This document shows, in pieces, positions 7,257-15,216 of a DNA stretch of 27,500 nt; within the stretch, counting starts at the first letter, position 1; each line of letters begins with the position of its first letter. The notes under the pieces are model-generated. The model saw only the letters and a program-made list of their open reading frames with translations, searched no databases and was not told where the DNA came from. Origin of the DNA: Gemmatimonadota bacterium (lineage in GTDB: Bacteria > Gemmatimonadota > Gemmatimonadetes > Palauibacterales > Palauibacteraceae); NCBI GenBank assembly GCA_013042495.1, contig JABDQB010000022.1, positions 1 to 27,500 on the forward strand. The letters run 5' to 3'. The position numbers were made by a program, and so were the translations under genes.

Positions 7257-7798
7257 TCCACGTCGAGGCGGAACGGGCCCTCGACCTTGTCACCGATCAG
7301 GAGTCCCATCTGCTCAATCTGGCCCGGCATGAGATCGGGCGCCCCGCGCGGCTTCCGGCCGCGGTAGGTCGCCTCGAAAGATTCGAACGGGATCTCGATC
7401 GTCTGCCACGTATCTGCCTGGGTACCGAACTCTGCCATGTAAGCGACTCCGTCGAACCGCCGATTCGTCCGCAACCGCACCTGGTACGTGCGACCATCTC
7501 CTCGCACCCGGAGCGCCAAGCCGCGGTGGCTCTCCATGGCCCCGGCTGGAACGACTCCGCGAACCGAGGCGAAACCACCGTTGTTCTCGAGCGACAGGTC
7601 GCCCCGGAAGACTGCAAACCCTTCACCCCCATCGACGAACTCGCTGCTCGATAGTCCGCCCATCACCCCGTCGTTGACGATCGCCCACTCCGAAACGGTG
7701 CTGGCGGTGACCTCAAACATGGGGACCGTGTCCGCGGGAGCGGACAACCCGAGGCCCGCCGCCAGCGCAGGGACGACCAGAACCGTCATCACGTCCAT
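7235..7798 (-). CDS. CIA30-family (complex I intermediate-associated 30-like) protein
   Basis: 187 aa. An N-terminal hydrophobic signal (MTVLVVPALAAGLGLSAPA) predicts export. The rest is a jelly-roll CBM-like domain of the CIA30 family: VNDGVMGGLSSSEF, GFAVFRGDLSLENNGGFASVR, GLALRVRGDGRTYQVRLRT, and a late WQTIEIPFESFEATYRGR segment. Bacterial members are of unknown function and are sometimes found near photolyase or cryptochrome genes. GAGGAG lies 8 nt before the ATG at 7798. It is third in the minus-strand operon, 12 nt after the 34-aa membrane protein, and overlaps the photolyase start. Confidence 0.85.
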   Translation of the reverse strand: MDVMTVLVVPALAAGLGLSAPADTVPMFEVTASTVSEWAIVNDGVMGGLSSSEFVDGGEGFAVFRGDLSLENNGGFASVRGVVPAGAMESHRGLALRVRGDGRTYQVRLRTNRRFDGVAYMAEFGTQADTWQTIEIPFESFEATYRGRKPRGAPDLMPGQIEQMGLLIGDKVEGPFRLDVEWIRPLS

Positions 7799-7810
7799 GA
7801 TACAATCTCC

Positions 7811-7915
7811 TCATACTTCCAGGTCTCGACTGGCGAACAGCAGCATCCCAGCCAGGAATACGAGCGCGAAAACCACGATGCCCACGCCGCCGATCCATGC
7901 CTCGAGGTTCATCAT
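7811..7915 (-). CDS. 34-aa single-pass membrane protein
   Basis: It begins MMNLEAWIGG, carries one hydrophobic helix (~8-28, GIVVFALVFLAGMLLF) and ends SRDLEV. Its ATG overlaps the stop of the preceding 54-aa gene (ATGA), and its stop lies 12 nt before the CIA30 gene, whose ribosome site overlaps the end of this frame. Tight coupling on both sides and a clean membrane helix argue that it is translated. I recognise no family; its size recalls accessory peptides of membrane complexes, but nothing shows that role here. Confidence 0.65.
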   Translation of the reverse strand: MMNLEAWIGGVGIVVFALVFLAGMLLFASRDLEV

Positions 7916-8076
7916 GACCTCCGCGTCGCGCCGGCGAGCGACAGGATCGACGGAACCCAGATGCCGACGAAGAGGCCGGAGTCTTTGTCGACGAAGAACC
8001 AGAGGAACACGGAAAACAGGAACGAAATGAACGCCGCGATGAGAAACAGCGTCAGGGGCAGGTTCTTTTTGTCCAT
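7912..8076 (-). CDS. 54-aa membrane protein, first gene of photolyase operon
   Basis: It begins MDKKNLPLTL and has a strong aromatic-rich membrane helix (~7-29, LFLIAAFISFLFSVFLWFF). A charged VDKDSG turn and a second hydrophobic stretch (~34-50, GLFVGIWVPSILSLAGA) follow, then a basic end. GAGG lies 7 nt before the ATG. It is the first frame after a strong TTGACA/TATCAT promoter (-10 about 100 nt upstream) and its stop overlaps the next start. No family is recognised. It is probably an inner-membrane hairpin protein; its relation to photolyase function is unknown. Confidence 0.7.
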   Translation of the reverse strand: MDKKNLPLTLFLIAAFISFLFSVFLWFFVDKDSGLFVGIWVPSILSLAGATRRS

Positions 8077-8153
8077 CGGACTACCTCGATTCGACGACGG
8101 AGGGGAACGGCCCTGAGCGCCATTCGACGCTGCCTTCCCCCGAAACGTCGTAT

Positions 8154-8168
8154 TGTCTATTCATTGTC
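8154..8168 (-). promoter_or_regulatory. Putative operator, copy A (photolyase operon)
   Basis: On the minus strand this reads GACAATGAATAGACA, that is, GACA half-sites 11 nt apart. It lies just downstream of the -10 box of the operon promoter. It matches copy B (8214-8228), in opposite orientation, at 11 of 15 positions. This suggests a regulator that binds one-helical-turn direct repeats. Confidence 0.4.
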
Positions 8169-8173
8169 AAAAT

Positions 8174-8201
8174 ATGATAGCGAATTTCGCGGACTTGTCA
8201 A
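8174..8201 (-). promoter_or_regulatory. Sigma70-type promoter of the photolyase operon
   Basis: Reading leftwards on the minus strand: a perfect TTGACA (8201-8196), a 16-nt spacer, and TATCAT (8179-8174). Transcription would begin near 8167, about 90 nt before the first ATG (8076). This is the best consensus promoter in the window. It is of a different type from the TTGCCC/GATCTT promoter facing the other way at 8264-8293. Confidence 0.7.
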
Positions 8202-8213
8202 GGGCAGAAACTG

Positions 8214-8228
8214 GACAAATTATGGACA
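8214..8228 (+). promoter_or_regulatory. Putative operator, copy B (photolyase operon)
   Basis: GACAAATTATGGACA on the plus strand, with TGGACA half-sites exactly 11 nt apart (8212 and 8223). It lies upstream of the -35 box of the minus-strand promoter and pairs with copy A as an inverted arrangement flanking that promoter. Confidence 0.4.
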
Positions 8229-8263
8229 GTCCTGACCACATGGGCAGCCGTCCGGTGGGGGAG

Positions 8264-8293
8264 TTGCCCCCGCGCGCCAAATCAAGCGATCTT
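8264..8293 (+). promoter_or_regulatory. TTGCCC-N18-GATCTT promoter, first TolB-like/TPR gene
   Basis: TTGCCC (8264-8269), 18 nt, GATCTT (8288-8293), then 7 nt to the ATG at 8301. The block 8259-8297 is 35/39 identical to 23211-23249 upstream of the paralogue at 23293. No ribosome site is seen, so the mRNA is probably leaderless. Confidence 0.65.
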
Positions 8294-8300
8294 GGGCGCC

Positions 8301-10085
8301 ATGTCAGAAGCCCCCGGTTACCAGCGATTCTTCGCTGAGCTCAAGCGACGGAAGGTCTTTCAGTTGGCGGCCGTGTACGGTGCCGCCATGTTTGGCGTCT
8401 TGCAGGCGGCGGACGTCCTGGTTCCAGCCCTGCACCTGCCGGACGTCCTCATGACAATGGTGGCGGTGCTCGGGCTGATCGGCTTTCCCGTCGCGCTCGC
8501 CGTCGCCTGGACCTACGAGCGAACCGCTGCGGGGCTCGTGCGGACCGAAGACGCGGCGCCTGGTGAGCTGACCGAGATCATTTCGGCTCCTGCGGCGAAA
8601 CGTTGGCCCGTCGGCCTCGCCGCCGCCGCGGGCACGGCCCTGCTTCTGGTGGGCGGGTGGCTGGCGCTCGGCCGGCCGGCGAGTGGCGAGGGTGACACGG
8701 CCACGCCAGCGGCAGCCGGTACCGCGACCTCCGCTACGACGGTCTCCATTGCCGTATTACCGTTCGAGGACATGAGCGAACAGGGTGACAAGGAGTACTT
8801 CTCCGATGGATTGTCGGAGGAGCTCATCGATGTCCTGGTCCGGGTCGATCGACTTCGCGTCGCTGCTCGCACCTCTTCCTTCGCGTTCAAGGAAAGCGCG
8901 GCGGATATCCGGACGATCGCCGATTCCCTGGGGGTCGAAACCGTGCTGGAAGGCAGTGTCCGGGCTTCCGGAGACCGCCTCAAGATCACCGCGCAGTTGG
9001 TCCAGGCGTCAGACGGGTTTCACCTGTGGAGCGATACGTACGAGCGTCAGCTCACGGACGTGTTCGAGGTGCAGGAAGAGATCGCAACGGCCATCTCGGA
9101 CGCGTTGCTCGGCACGCTGGGGCTGGAAGGCCGGACCCAATTCACCGTGGCTCGCACGGACATCGAGGCCTACGAGCAGTATCTTCTGGGCCGCGCATTC
9201 GTAAGCCAGCGCGGACCGGCGCTGCGGCGCGCCGAGGACCACTTCCGGGCAGCCATCTCCATCGATTCGACGTATGCACCGGCCTGGGGCGGTCTCGCGG
9301 AAGTGTTCGCGGTCTATCCCTACTACGTCGATATTCCCGTCGATGAGGCCCTGGCCGAGTCCGAAAGGGCGGCCCGTCGGGCACTCGCCCTCGATTCACT
9401 GTCGGCCAGCGCCAGAGTGGCCCTCGGCAGCGTACTGCGAGAGAGGCGGAAATGGGCCGAAGCCGAAGCCGAGCTGCTGAACGCGCTTGAGCTGTCTCCA
9501 GAAAGTGCGGAGGCCAACGGCGAGTACTCGCAGTACCTGGGCTATGTGGGGCGGCTCGGAGAAGCGTCAGAGTTCGCGGACCGGGCGCTCGCTCTTGATC
9601 CCCTCTCCGGTCACAAGCTTGGCATCGCCGGCGTGTACTCCTTGCTGGCCGGGGATGTCGAGGCGGCCGAGGAACGGATGTGGCGCGCCCGGGACTTCTC
9701 GATTTCCGCCATCATCCTCACCCAGCACCTCGTCTCGCAAGGCAGATTCGATGAGGCCGAACAGGCCGCCCGGCTCAGCCCCAGCACCACGGACATGCTG
9801 CTGACGCTCGTGGAGGCGGTTCGCAGTCCGGTCGGTTCGGAGACCCGCGCCCGCGTCCTCGAACAGATCAGCGATCGCGAAATGCCGCTCGACCTGGGCG
9901 GCGGAACACCTCAATCGGCCTGGTTGCTCCTCCTCGGCGAGAGGGAGGCGGCCATCGACCTCCTCGAGGGGATGCTCGAGGGGCCGCTACTCGGCCTGGA
10001 GATGCTATGGCTGCCGGTGTACGATCCGATCCGTGACCACCCGCGCTACCCGGCGATCGTCGCAAGGCTCGAGCTGCCGGAGTGA
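8301..10085 (+). CDS. Membrane-anchored TolB-like domain/TPR protein
   Basis: 594 aa. The N-terminus APGYQRFFAELKRRKVF is the hallmark of this family, followed by three hydrophobic helices (~19-41, 50-73, 103-124). A TolB-like alpha/beta domain begins at ~148 (SIAVLPFEDMSEQGDKEYFSDGLSEEL, continuing through VLEGSVRASGDRLKITAQL and GFHLWSDTYER). Such domains (COG5616) often sit behind adenylate cyclase or winged-helix domains in signalling proteins. From ~290 to the end there are several TPR units. A sensor or scaffold role is likely; no catalytic residues are evident. I chose ATG 8301 because the in-frame TTG at 8292 lies within the -10 element. The stop overlaps the start of the phosphopantetheinyl transferase gene, suggesting translational coupling. 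Confidence 0.85.
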   Translation: MSEAPGYQRFFAELKRRKVFQLAAVYGAAMFGVLQAADVLVPALHLPDVLMTMVAVLGLIGFPVALAVAWTYERTAAGLVRTEDAAPGELTEIISAPAAKRWPVGLAAAAGTALLLVGGWLALGRPASGEGDTATPAAAGTATSATTVSIAVLPFEDMSEQGDKEYFSDGLSEELIDVLVRVDRLRVAARTSSFAFKESAADIRTIADSLGVETVLEGSVRASGDRLKITAQLVQASDGFHLWSDTYERQLTDVFEVQEEIATAISDALLGTLGLEGRTQFTVARTDIEAYEQYLLGRAFVSQRGPALRRAEDHFRAAISIDSTYAPAWGGLAEVFAVYPYYVDIPVDEALAESERAARRALALDSLSASARVALGSVLRERRKWAEAEAELLNALELSPESAEANGEYSQYLGYVGRLGEASEFADRALALDPLSGHKLGIAGVYSLLAGDVEAAEERMWRARDFSISAIILTQHLVSQGRFDEAEQAARLSPSTTDMLLTLVEAVRSPVGSETRARVLEQISDREMPLDLGGGTPQSAWLLLLGEREAAIDLLEGMLEGPLLGLEMLWLPVYDPIRDHPRYPAIVARLELPE

Positions 10086-10843
10086 TGGTTCCGCCGGTAC
10101 CCGGGCGGCCACGTAGCCATAGCGCCGGGTTCGGCCGGCGCGACCTGCACGTGTGGAAGGCGGACCTGGACGCATCGCCCGGGCGCCTCGCACGATTCGA
10201 ACAGACGCTGGGGCCGGATGAACGCGCGCGGATCGGCAGGCTTCGTGCAGAGGCCGATCGTCGGAGGGCAACGGCCAGCCGCGGTCTCTTGCGACACGTC
10301 CTGTCGGAATACGCTGGGATTCCCGCCGCGGAGCTACGCTTCGCCTACGGACCGGCGGGCAAGCCCGAGTTGACGGAATCTGCGGACGGCGCGTCGCTCT
10401 ATTTCAACACCGCGCACTCTGGCGACGTGTTGCTCGTCGCCGTTGGCCGGGCATCACTCGGCGTGGACGTCGAGCGCGTTCGGCCGATCGCCCGGTGGGA
10501 GAGGGTCGCCCGGCGCGCCTTTTCCGAGAATGAGATGCGCCAGATCCAGGCGCTTCCGCCGGAGTTGCGGTCCGAGGCCTTCATCACGTGCTGGACCCGC
10601 AAGGAAGCTTGCGTAAAGGCAGTCGGTGAGGGGGTCTGGTCCGCGTTCGGCCGGTTCGAGGTTTCGGTGACGCCCGGCCAGCCCGCGAAAGTGCTATCGG
10701 TGGACGGCGCGCCAGCGCTCGCAGCGGACTGGTCGCTGTACCACCTTGAGCTCGTGCCGCATTTCGTGGGCGCACTGGCGATTCGGGGGACCGGGTGGCA
10801 GCTCCGGGTCAGCACGCTTCGGCCTGCGGAGGCAAGAACGTGA
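10085..10843 (+). CDS. 4'-phosphopantetheinyl transferase, Sfp type
   Basis: 252 aa. It moves the phosphopantetheine arm of CoA onto a serine of carrier proteins (ACP, PCP or similar). Hallmarks: YGPAGKPEL then FNTAHSGD, GVDVERV with Mg-binding D128 and E130, FSENE near 146-150, and WTRKEACVKAVGEG with W170, K173, E174 and K178. The length matches Sfp-type enzymes (~220-250). The ATG overlaps the stop of the TolB-like gene (TGATG); a GTG at 10082 is an alternative. Its stop overlaps the GTG of fdrA (GTGA). No polyketide, peptide or fatty-acid synthase gene is in the window, so it may be the general housekeeping enzyme or serve a distant cluster. Confidence 0.92.
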   Translation: MVPPVPGRPRSHSAGFGRRDLHVWKADLDASPGRLARFEQTLGPDERARIGRLRAEADRRRATASRGLLRHVLSEYAGIPAAELRFAYGPAGKPELTESADGASLYFNTAHSGDVLLVAVGRASLGVDVERVRPIARWERVARRAFSENEMRQIQALPPELRSEAFITCWTRKEACVKAVGEGVWSAFGRFEVSVTPGQPAKVLSVDGAPALAADWSLYHLELVPHFVGALAIRGTGWQLRVSTLRPAEART

Positions 10844-12537
10844 GTGTCTTGAAGACGGAAGTTCGACCGGGCGGCTACTACGACTCGATCGTGTTGATGC
10901 AGCTGCAGGCGGCGCTCGCCGATCTGCCAGGGGTCGAGGACGCAGGCGCCGTGATGGCCACGCCGGAAAACCGAGCGCTGCTGGAGGCGAGCGGTCTCAT
11001 GTCCGACGTGGCTGTCGAGGCCGGTCCCGCTGATCTCCTCGTCGTGGTGCGGGCCGAAACGGAAGACGCAGCGACCGACGCCCTGTCCAGGGTCGACGGC
11101 CTCCTGGTGCGGGGTGGCACCGGCGGGGGCGACGATTACCGACCGCGCAGCCTGGAATCGGCGCTCAAAGTGCTGCCGGAAGCGCGGTGGGCCCTGGTTT
11201 CGACGCCGGGCCGGTTCGCTGCCGGCGTGGCGCGCGAGGCCCTGGACCGCGGATTGAACCTGTTCCTGTACAGCGACAACGTGACTGTGGAGGACGAGGT
11301 TGCTCTCAAGCGCAGGGCCGCTGCGGACGGTCGGCTGGTGATGGGTCCGGACTGCGGGACGGCGTTGATAGCCGGAGTCGGGTTTGGGTTCGCCAACCGG
11401 GTGCGACGCGGCTCGATCGGCCTCGTTGCAGCATCGGGCACGGGTCTGCAGGCGATCTCGAGCCACGTGCACGCCCTCGGTGGCGGTGTGTCCCACGCCA
11501 TCGGAACCGGGGGGCGGGACCTTGCAGAAGAGGTAGGGGCGTTGACCGCCCGGCAGGGGCTCGACCTGTTGGCGCGCGATCCCGGAACGGAAGTGATCGT
11601 CCTGGTCTCCAAGCCTCCGGTTCCCTCCGTCGCCCGGTCCGTTCTCGGCGCAGCGAGGGGTACCGGAAAGCCTGTCGTTGTCCACTTCCTGGGATTCGCG
11701 CCGCCGGCACGGCGTATCGGCTCGCTCTACTTCGCGACCAGTCTTCCGGAGGCTGCCTGGATGGCCGTCGATCTGGCCAAGTCCGCGGGTGCGGTGGTTG
11801 ACGCAGAGAAGGACCCTCGCGGTGAAGACGGAGGTGCGAGCGCCGGAGGCTACCTGCGGGGACTGTTCGCCGGCGGCACGCTGGCCTCGGAGTCACTCCT
11901 CGCTCTCAAGAACTTCCTGGATCCGCTGCACTCGAACATGAAAGGGGACACGATACGGCCGTTGGAGGCCGTGCCGCGCAGCGAGTTCCACACGATCCTC
12001 GATCTCGGGGCGGACGAGTACACGGTGGGCCGCCTGCACCCGATGATCGACAACGACATGAGGGTACGCAGGATCGCACAGGAAGCCGCCGACCCGGAGG
12101 TCGGACTGATCCTACTGGACCTCGTGCTGGGCGATGGAGCGCACCCCGATCCGGCCGGTGAACTGGCTCCCGCGATCGCTGAGGCGCGACGCTCGCGGGA
12201 CCTGGAGTTCGTCGTGGTGGTGGTGGGCACGGACGAGGACCCGCAGGATCTGGCATCCCAGGTGGCAGCCCTCGAGGATTCCGGGGCCCTGGTGTTCGAG
12301 GATCTCACGAGTGCTCTGAGTCGAGTCGTCGATCGCCTGGTCGAGGTCGTGCCGCCCCCGCTGCCACCCGTGGAAGTGGAGCTCCTGTCCGCTCCGGTGG
12401 TCGCGGTCAATATCGGGCTCGAGTCGTTCTCCGAGAGTCTTGCGGACCAGGGAGCTCAGGCCGTCCACCTGGATTGGAATCCTCCTGCCGGGGGAGACGA
12501 CCAACTGATGGCGATTCTCGAGCGAATGAGGAGGTAG
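10840..12537 (+). CDS. fdrA: FdrA-family protein (acyl-CoA synthetase-like, oxamate carbamoyltransferase component)
   Basis: 565 aa from GTG 10840 (GGAGG 7 nt upstream; GTGA overlap with the transferase gene). E. coli FdrA is ~555 aa. The N-terminal ~90 residues match FdrA (YYDSIVLMQLQAAL, MATPENRALLEASG). The rest carries two succinyl-CoA-synthetase-like modules (MGPDCGTALIAGVGFGFAN, GLVAASGTGLQAISSHVH, AIGTGGRDL, VIVLVSKPPVPSVARS). In enterobacterial allantoin fermentation, FdrA with YlbE and YlbF has been linked to oxamate carbamoyltransferase, which turns oxalurate and phosphate into oxamate and carbamoyl phosphate. Here ylbE follows at once, but no YlbF (DUF2877) or carbamate kinase gene is visible. 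The exact substrate is unknown. Confidence 0.85.
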   Translation: MSVLKTEVRPGGYYDSIVLMQLQAALADLPGVEDAGAVMATPENRALLEASGLMSDVAVEAGPADLLVVVRAETEDAATDALSRVDGLLVRGGTGGGDDYRPRSLESALKVLPEARWALVSTPGRFAAGVAREALDRGLNLFLYSDNVTVEDEVALKRRAAADGRLVMGPDCGTALIAGVGFGFANRVRRGSIGLVAASGTGLQAISSHVHALGGGVSHAIGTGGRDLAEEVGALTARQGLDLLARDPGTEVIVLVSKPPVPSVARSVLGAARGTGKPVVVHFLGFAPPARRIGSLYFATSLPEAAWMAVDLAKSAGAVVDAEKDPRGEDGGASAGGYLRGLFAGGTLASESLLALKNFLDPLHSNMKGDTIRPLEAVPRSEFHTILDLGADEYTVGRLHPMIDNDMRVRRIAQEAADPEVGLILLDLVLGDGAHPDPAGELAPAIAEARRSRDLEFVVVVVGTDEDPQDLASQVAALEDSGALVFEDLTSALSRVVDRLVEVVPPPLPPVEVELLSAPVVAVNIGLESFSESLADQGAQAVHLDWNPPAGGDDQLMAILERMRR

Positions 12538-12541
12538 TTCC

Positions 12542-13780
12542 GTGGACCTCGCGCAAGCCAACCACGCGGCCGTCGAGCGCATGATGACAGCACGCCCATT
12601 GCTGAAGGGCGTCGCGACGGCGCGCGACGTGATCCCCGGGATGCGGGATGGACTGATCCTGCACGCGGGCCCGCCTATCGAATGGGGGCGGATGTCAGGT
12701 CCTCTGCGCGGCGCCGTGATCGGGGCCCTTCTGTTCGAGGGACTGGCCGAGGACGAGTCCGACGCGACAGGCCTGATCGAGAGGGGAGAGATCGAATTCG
12801 CGCCGTGCCACCACCACCAAACCGTGGGTCCGATGGCCGGTGTCACCTCGGCTTCGATGGCGGTCTACGTGGTCGAGAACGTCACGCACGGAAATCTCGC
12901 CTTTTCCAACCTGAACGAGGGATACGGCAAGGTGCTGCGCTACGGCGCCTACAGTCCGGAGGTCCTGGAGAAGCTCGGTTGGATGAACAGCGTGATGGCA
13001 CCCGTCCTGGCGGACGCGCTGGCGGCGAGCGCCGAACTCGACCTGCGCGCCCTTCTCGCCGAGGCTCTGCACATGGGGGATGAGGGGCACAACCGAAACA
13101 AGGCTGGGTCACTGCTGTTCCTCAAACTTCTGGCACCCCACGTGGCCCGGGTGGCCTCTTCGGACGTCGCCGAGGAGGTCCTGAAATTCCTCGGTGACAA
13201 CGCCCTCAGCGTGCTCAACCCCGTGATGGCTGCCTGCAAGGCAATGGCGGATGCGGGGCACGGAGTAGAGGGCAGCACCATCGTGACGGCCATGGCTCGC
13301 AACGGGACGGACTTCGGCATCCGGGTTAGCGGCCTGGGCGGCGATTGGTTCACGGCTCCCGCGCAGGTGCCCGACGGGCTCTACTTCTCCGGGTTCAGCT
13401 CAGAGGACGCCAACGCCGACATCGGTGACAGCACCATCACCGAGACGGCCGGTATCGGCGGCTTCGCCATGGCGGCGGCGCCCGCCATCGTCACCTTCGT
13501 GAGTGGCACACCGAAGGACGCGGTGAACACGACGATGGAGATGTACGAGATCACGGAAACCGACCATCTGCATTTCACGATTCCGGCGCTGGATTTTCGC
13601 GGCACGCCGACGGGCATCGACCTCCGGAAGGTAGTGGAGCTCGGGATCACGCCGCGCATCAACACGGGGATCGCGCACCGGGACGCCGGGATCGGCCAGG
13701 TAGGGGCTGGGCTCGTGCGTCCGCCGATGGAGGTATTCGAGGCGGCACTCATCGCCTACGCCGAGCGCTACGGAGTCTGA
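12542..13780 (+). CDS. ylbE: YlbE family (DUF1116) protein, FdrA partner
   Basis: 412 aa, the usual length for DUF1116. Typical segments: GPPIEWGRMSGPLRGAVIGA (~43-62), the three-histidine PCHHHQTVGPMAGVTSASM (H90-H92), NEGYGKVLRYGAY, and MGDEGHNRNKAGSLLF (~178-193). The family partners FdrA in the multi-subunit oxamate carbamoyltransferase system. GTG 12542 has AGGAGG 7 nt upstream, at the end of fdrA, and only 4 nt separate the genes, so FdrA and YlbE are likely made in fixed ratio. It ends 8 nt from the convergent amidase gene, with no room for an ordinary terminator between them. Confidence 0.87.
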   Translation: MDLAQANHAAVERMMTARPLLKGVATARDVIPGMRDGLILHAGPPIEWGRMSGPLRGAVIGALLFEGLAEDESDATGLIERGEIEFAPCHHHQTVGPMAGVTSASMAVYVVENVTHGNLAFSNLNEGYGKVLRYGAYSPEVLEKLGWMNSVMAPVLADALAASAELDLRALLAEALHMGDEGHNRNKAGSLLFLKLLAPHVARVASSDVAEEVLKFLGDNALSVLNPVMAACKAMADAGHGVEGSTIVTAMARNGTDFGIRVSGLGGDWFTAPAQVPDGLYFSGFSSEDANADIGDSTITETAGIGGFAMAAAPAIVTFVSGTPKDAVNTTMEMYEITETDHLHFTIPALDFRGTPTGIDLRKVVELGITPRINTGIAHRDAGIGQVGAGLVRPPMEVFEAALIAYAERYGV

Positions 13781-13788
13781 GCGGCGCC

Positions 13789-15201
13789 CTACTCGACTCC
13801 CGGCGGCCGACCGATGGGCCTGAGCTCCTCGATCCGCCCGGCCAGGGCCAGGACGGACTCCTCGCCGCGCGGAGGGCCCACGACCTGGATGCCGACCGGG
13901 AGTCCGCTCGCATCCAGCCCCGCCGGGACACACGCCACGGGGAGATCGGTCAGCGTGAGGACGAAGGTGGGCGCGATCCATTCGATGTACGTATCCATCT
14001 TCCGGCCACCGATGGTCTCCGGGAAGTCCTGCTCGACGGGGAAGGGAGGCACGGGAACACAGGGCGTCAGCAGGTAATCATACCGCTCGAACAGGTCGCC
14101 CATCTTCCGGCGCAGCCGCTCCCGCGATTGCTCCGCCGCCGCCACCCGGGCCGGCGCGAGGGCGAGCCCGGCTCTGATGTTCCCGGCCAGATTCGGCCCG
14201 AGCTCGGCCAGCCGGCCGAGCCTGGAACGGTGGTGCTCCACCATCCAGCGTCCGCGCAGCGTCAGGAAAGCCTCGAATCCGTCCGACAGATCGAGGTCGG
14301 TTCCTTCTACATTGGCGCCTGACAGCTCCAGACTCTCCGCGGCCTCGCGGCATACCCGCTCGAGAGCCGGGTCGGCCCCGAGGCCCGCCAGGTCGGGAGC
14401 GTATGCCACTCGAGTCGCTTCTGCGGGACCACGCCGTACCGCGCCGACGAAGTCCCGCTCCGCTCCTGGCTCGGGAGTCGTCGTCGTGGGGATCGGACCG
14501 GAAACCGCCTCGAGCATGAGGGCCACGTCCGCCACCGTGCGCCCCATCGGCCCGGTGACGCTGAGGTCGTCGGCCGGCCACTCGGTAGGCACGGTGGGCA
14601 CCAGGCCCGGGGAAGGGCGCAGGCCGACCACTCCGCAGAACGAGGCCGGCACGCGCAAGGACCCGCCGAGATCGGTTCCCTCGGCCAGGGCGATCATGCC
14701 TGCGGCTAGGGCCGCCGCTCCGCCACCGGTCGATCCTCCCGCGCTCAACTCGGGATTCCACGGGTTTCGCGTGCGTCCGAACACCTCATTGAACGTGTTG
14801 CCGCCGGCCGCGAACTCGGGAGTGTTGGTCTTTCCCAGGATCACGGCCCCTGCCTCGCGCAGTCGGCGCACGACGAGTGCGTCCTCGTCCGGCACGTGAT
14901 CCGCATACAGGGGCGAGCCGTACGTCGTGCGCAGCCCGGCGACGGGCGTGGTGTCCTTGATTCCCACGGGAAGGCCGCACAGGGAACCGGGGTTCTCGCC
15001 TGCCGCCAGTCGCCGCTCGAGTTCCCGGGCCTGCTCCGTGGCGCTCTCATCCGGCGTGACGAGCGCGTTGATCCGGTCGTTGTGGCGGTCGATCTGTTCG
15101 AGGCACGCGTCGAGGACATCGACCGGTGACAGCTCGCCGTCAGCCACCCGACGCCGCAGCTCGACCGCCGAGAGGAGGGCGATCGACGATGGCTCGCTCA
15201 C
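13789..15201 (-). CDS. Amidase signature family hydrolase
   Basis: 470 aa from GTG 15201 (GGAG 9-10 nt upstream). The Ser-cisSer-Lys triad is evident: K82 in GLPVGIKDT, cis-Ser S157 in AGGSTGGGAAALAAG (the usual second serine is Thr here), and nucleophile S181 in GTDLGGSLRVPA. The enzymes hydrolyse linear amides to acid and ammonia; the family includes malonamidase, allophanate hydrolase and ureidomalonase. The length equals the single-domain amidases, so the second domain of allophanate hydrolase is absent. It is the last gene of the molybdo-hydroxylase operon, 15 nt after the cyclase. I infer that it cuts a ring-opened amide or ureide produced by the upstream genes; the substrate is not determined. 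Confidence 0.9.
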   Translation of the reverse strand: MSEPSSIALLSAVELRRRVADGELSPVDVLDACLEQIDRHNDRINALVTPDESATEQARELERRLAAGENPGSLCGLPVGIKDTTPVAGLRTTYGSPLYADHVPDEDALVVRRLREAGAVILGKTNTPEFAAGGNTFNEVFGRTRNPWNPELSAGGSTGGGAAALAAGMIALAEGTDLGGSLRVPASFCGVVGLRPSPGLVPTVPTEWPADDLSVTGPMGRTVADVALMLEAVSGPIPTTTTPEPGAERDFVGAVRRGPAEATRVAYAPDLAGLGADPALERVCREAAESLELSGANVEGTDLDLSDGFEAFLTLRGRWMVEHHRSRLGRLAELGPNLAGNIRAGLALAPARVAAAEQSRERLRRKMGDLFERYDYLLTPCVPVPPFPVEQDFPETIGGRKMDTYIEWIAPTFVLTLTDLPVACVPAGLDASGLPVGIQVVGPPRGEESVLALAGRIEELRPIGRPPGVE

Positions 15202-15216
15202 TGTCGCGGACTCCGC

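Noticed and set aside
13781..13788. Bidirectional terminator between ylbE and the amidase gene
   Set aside because: Only 8 nt separate the stop codons and no hairpin with a T-run is present.
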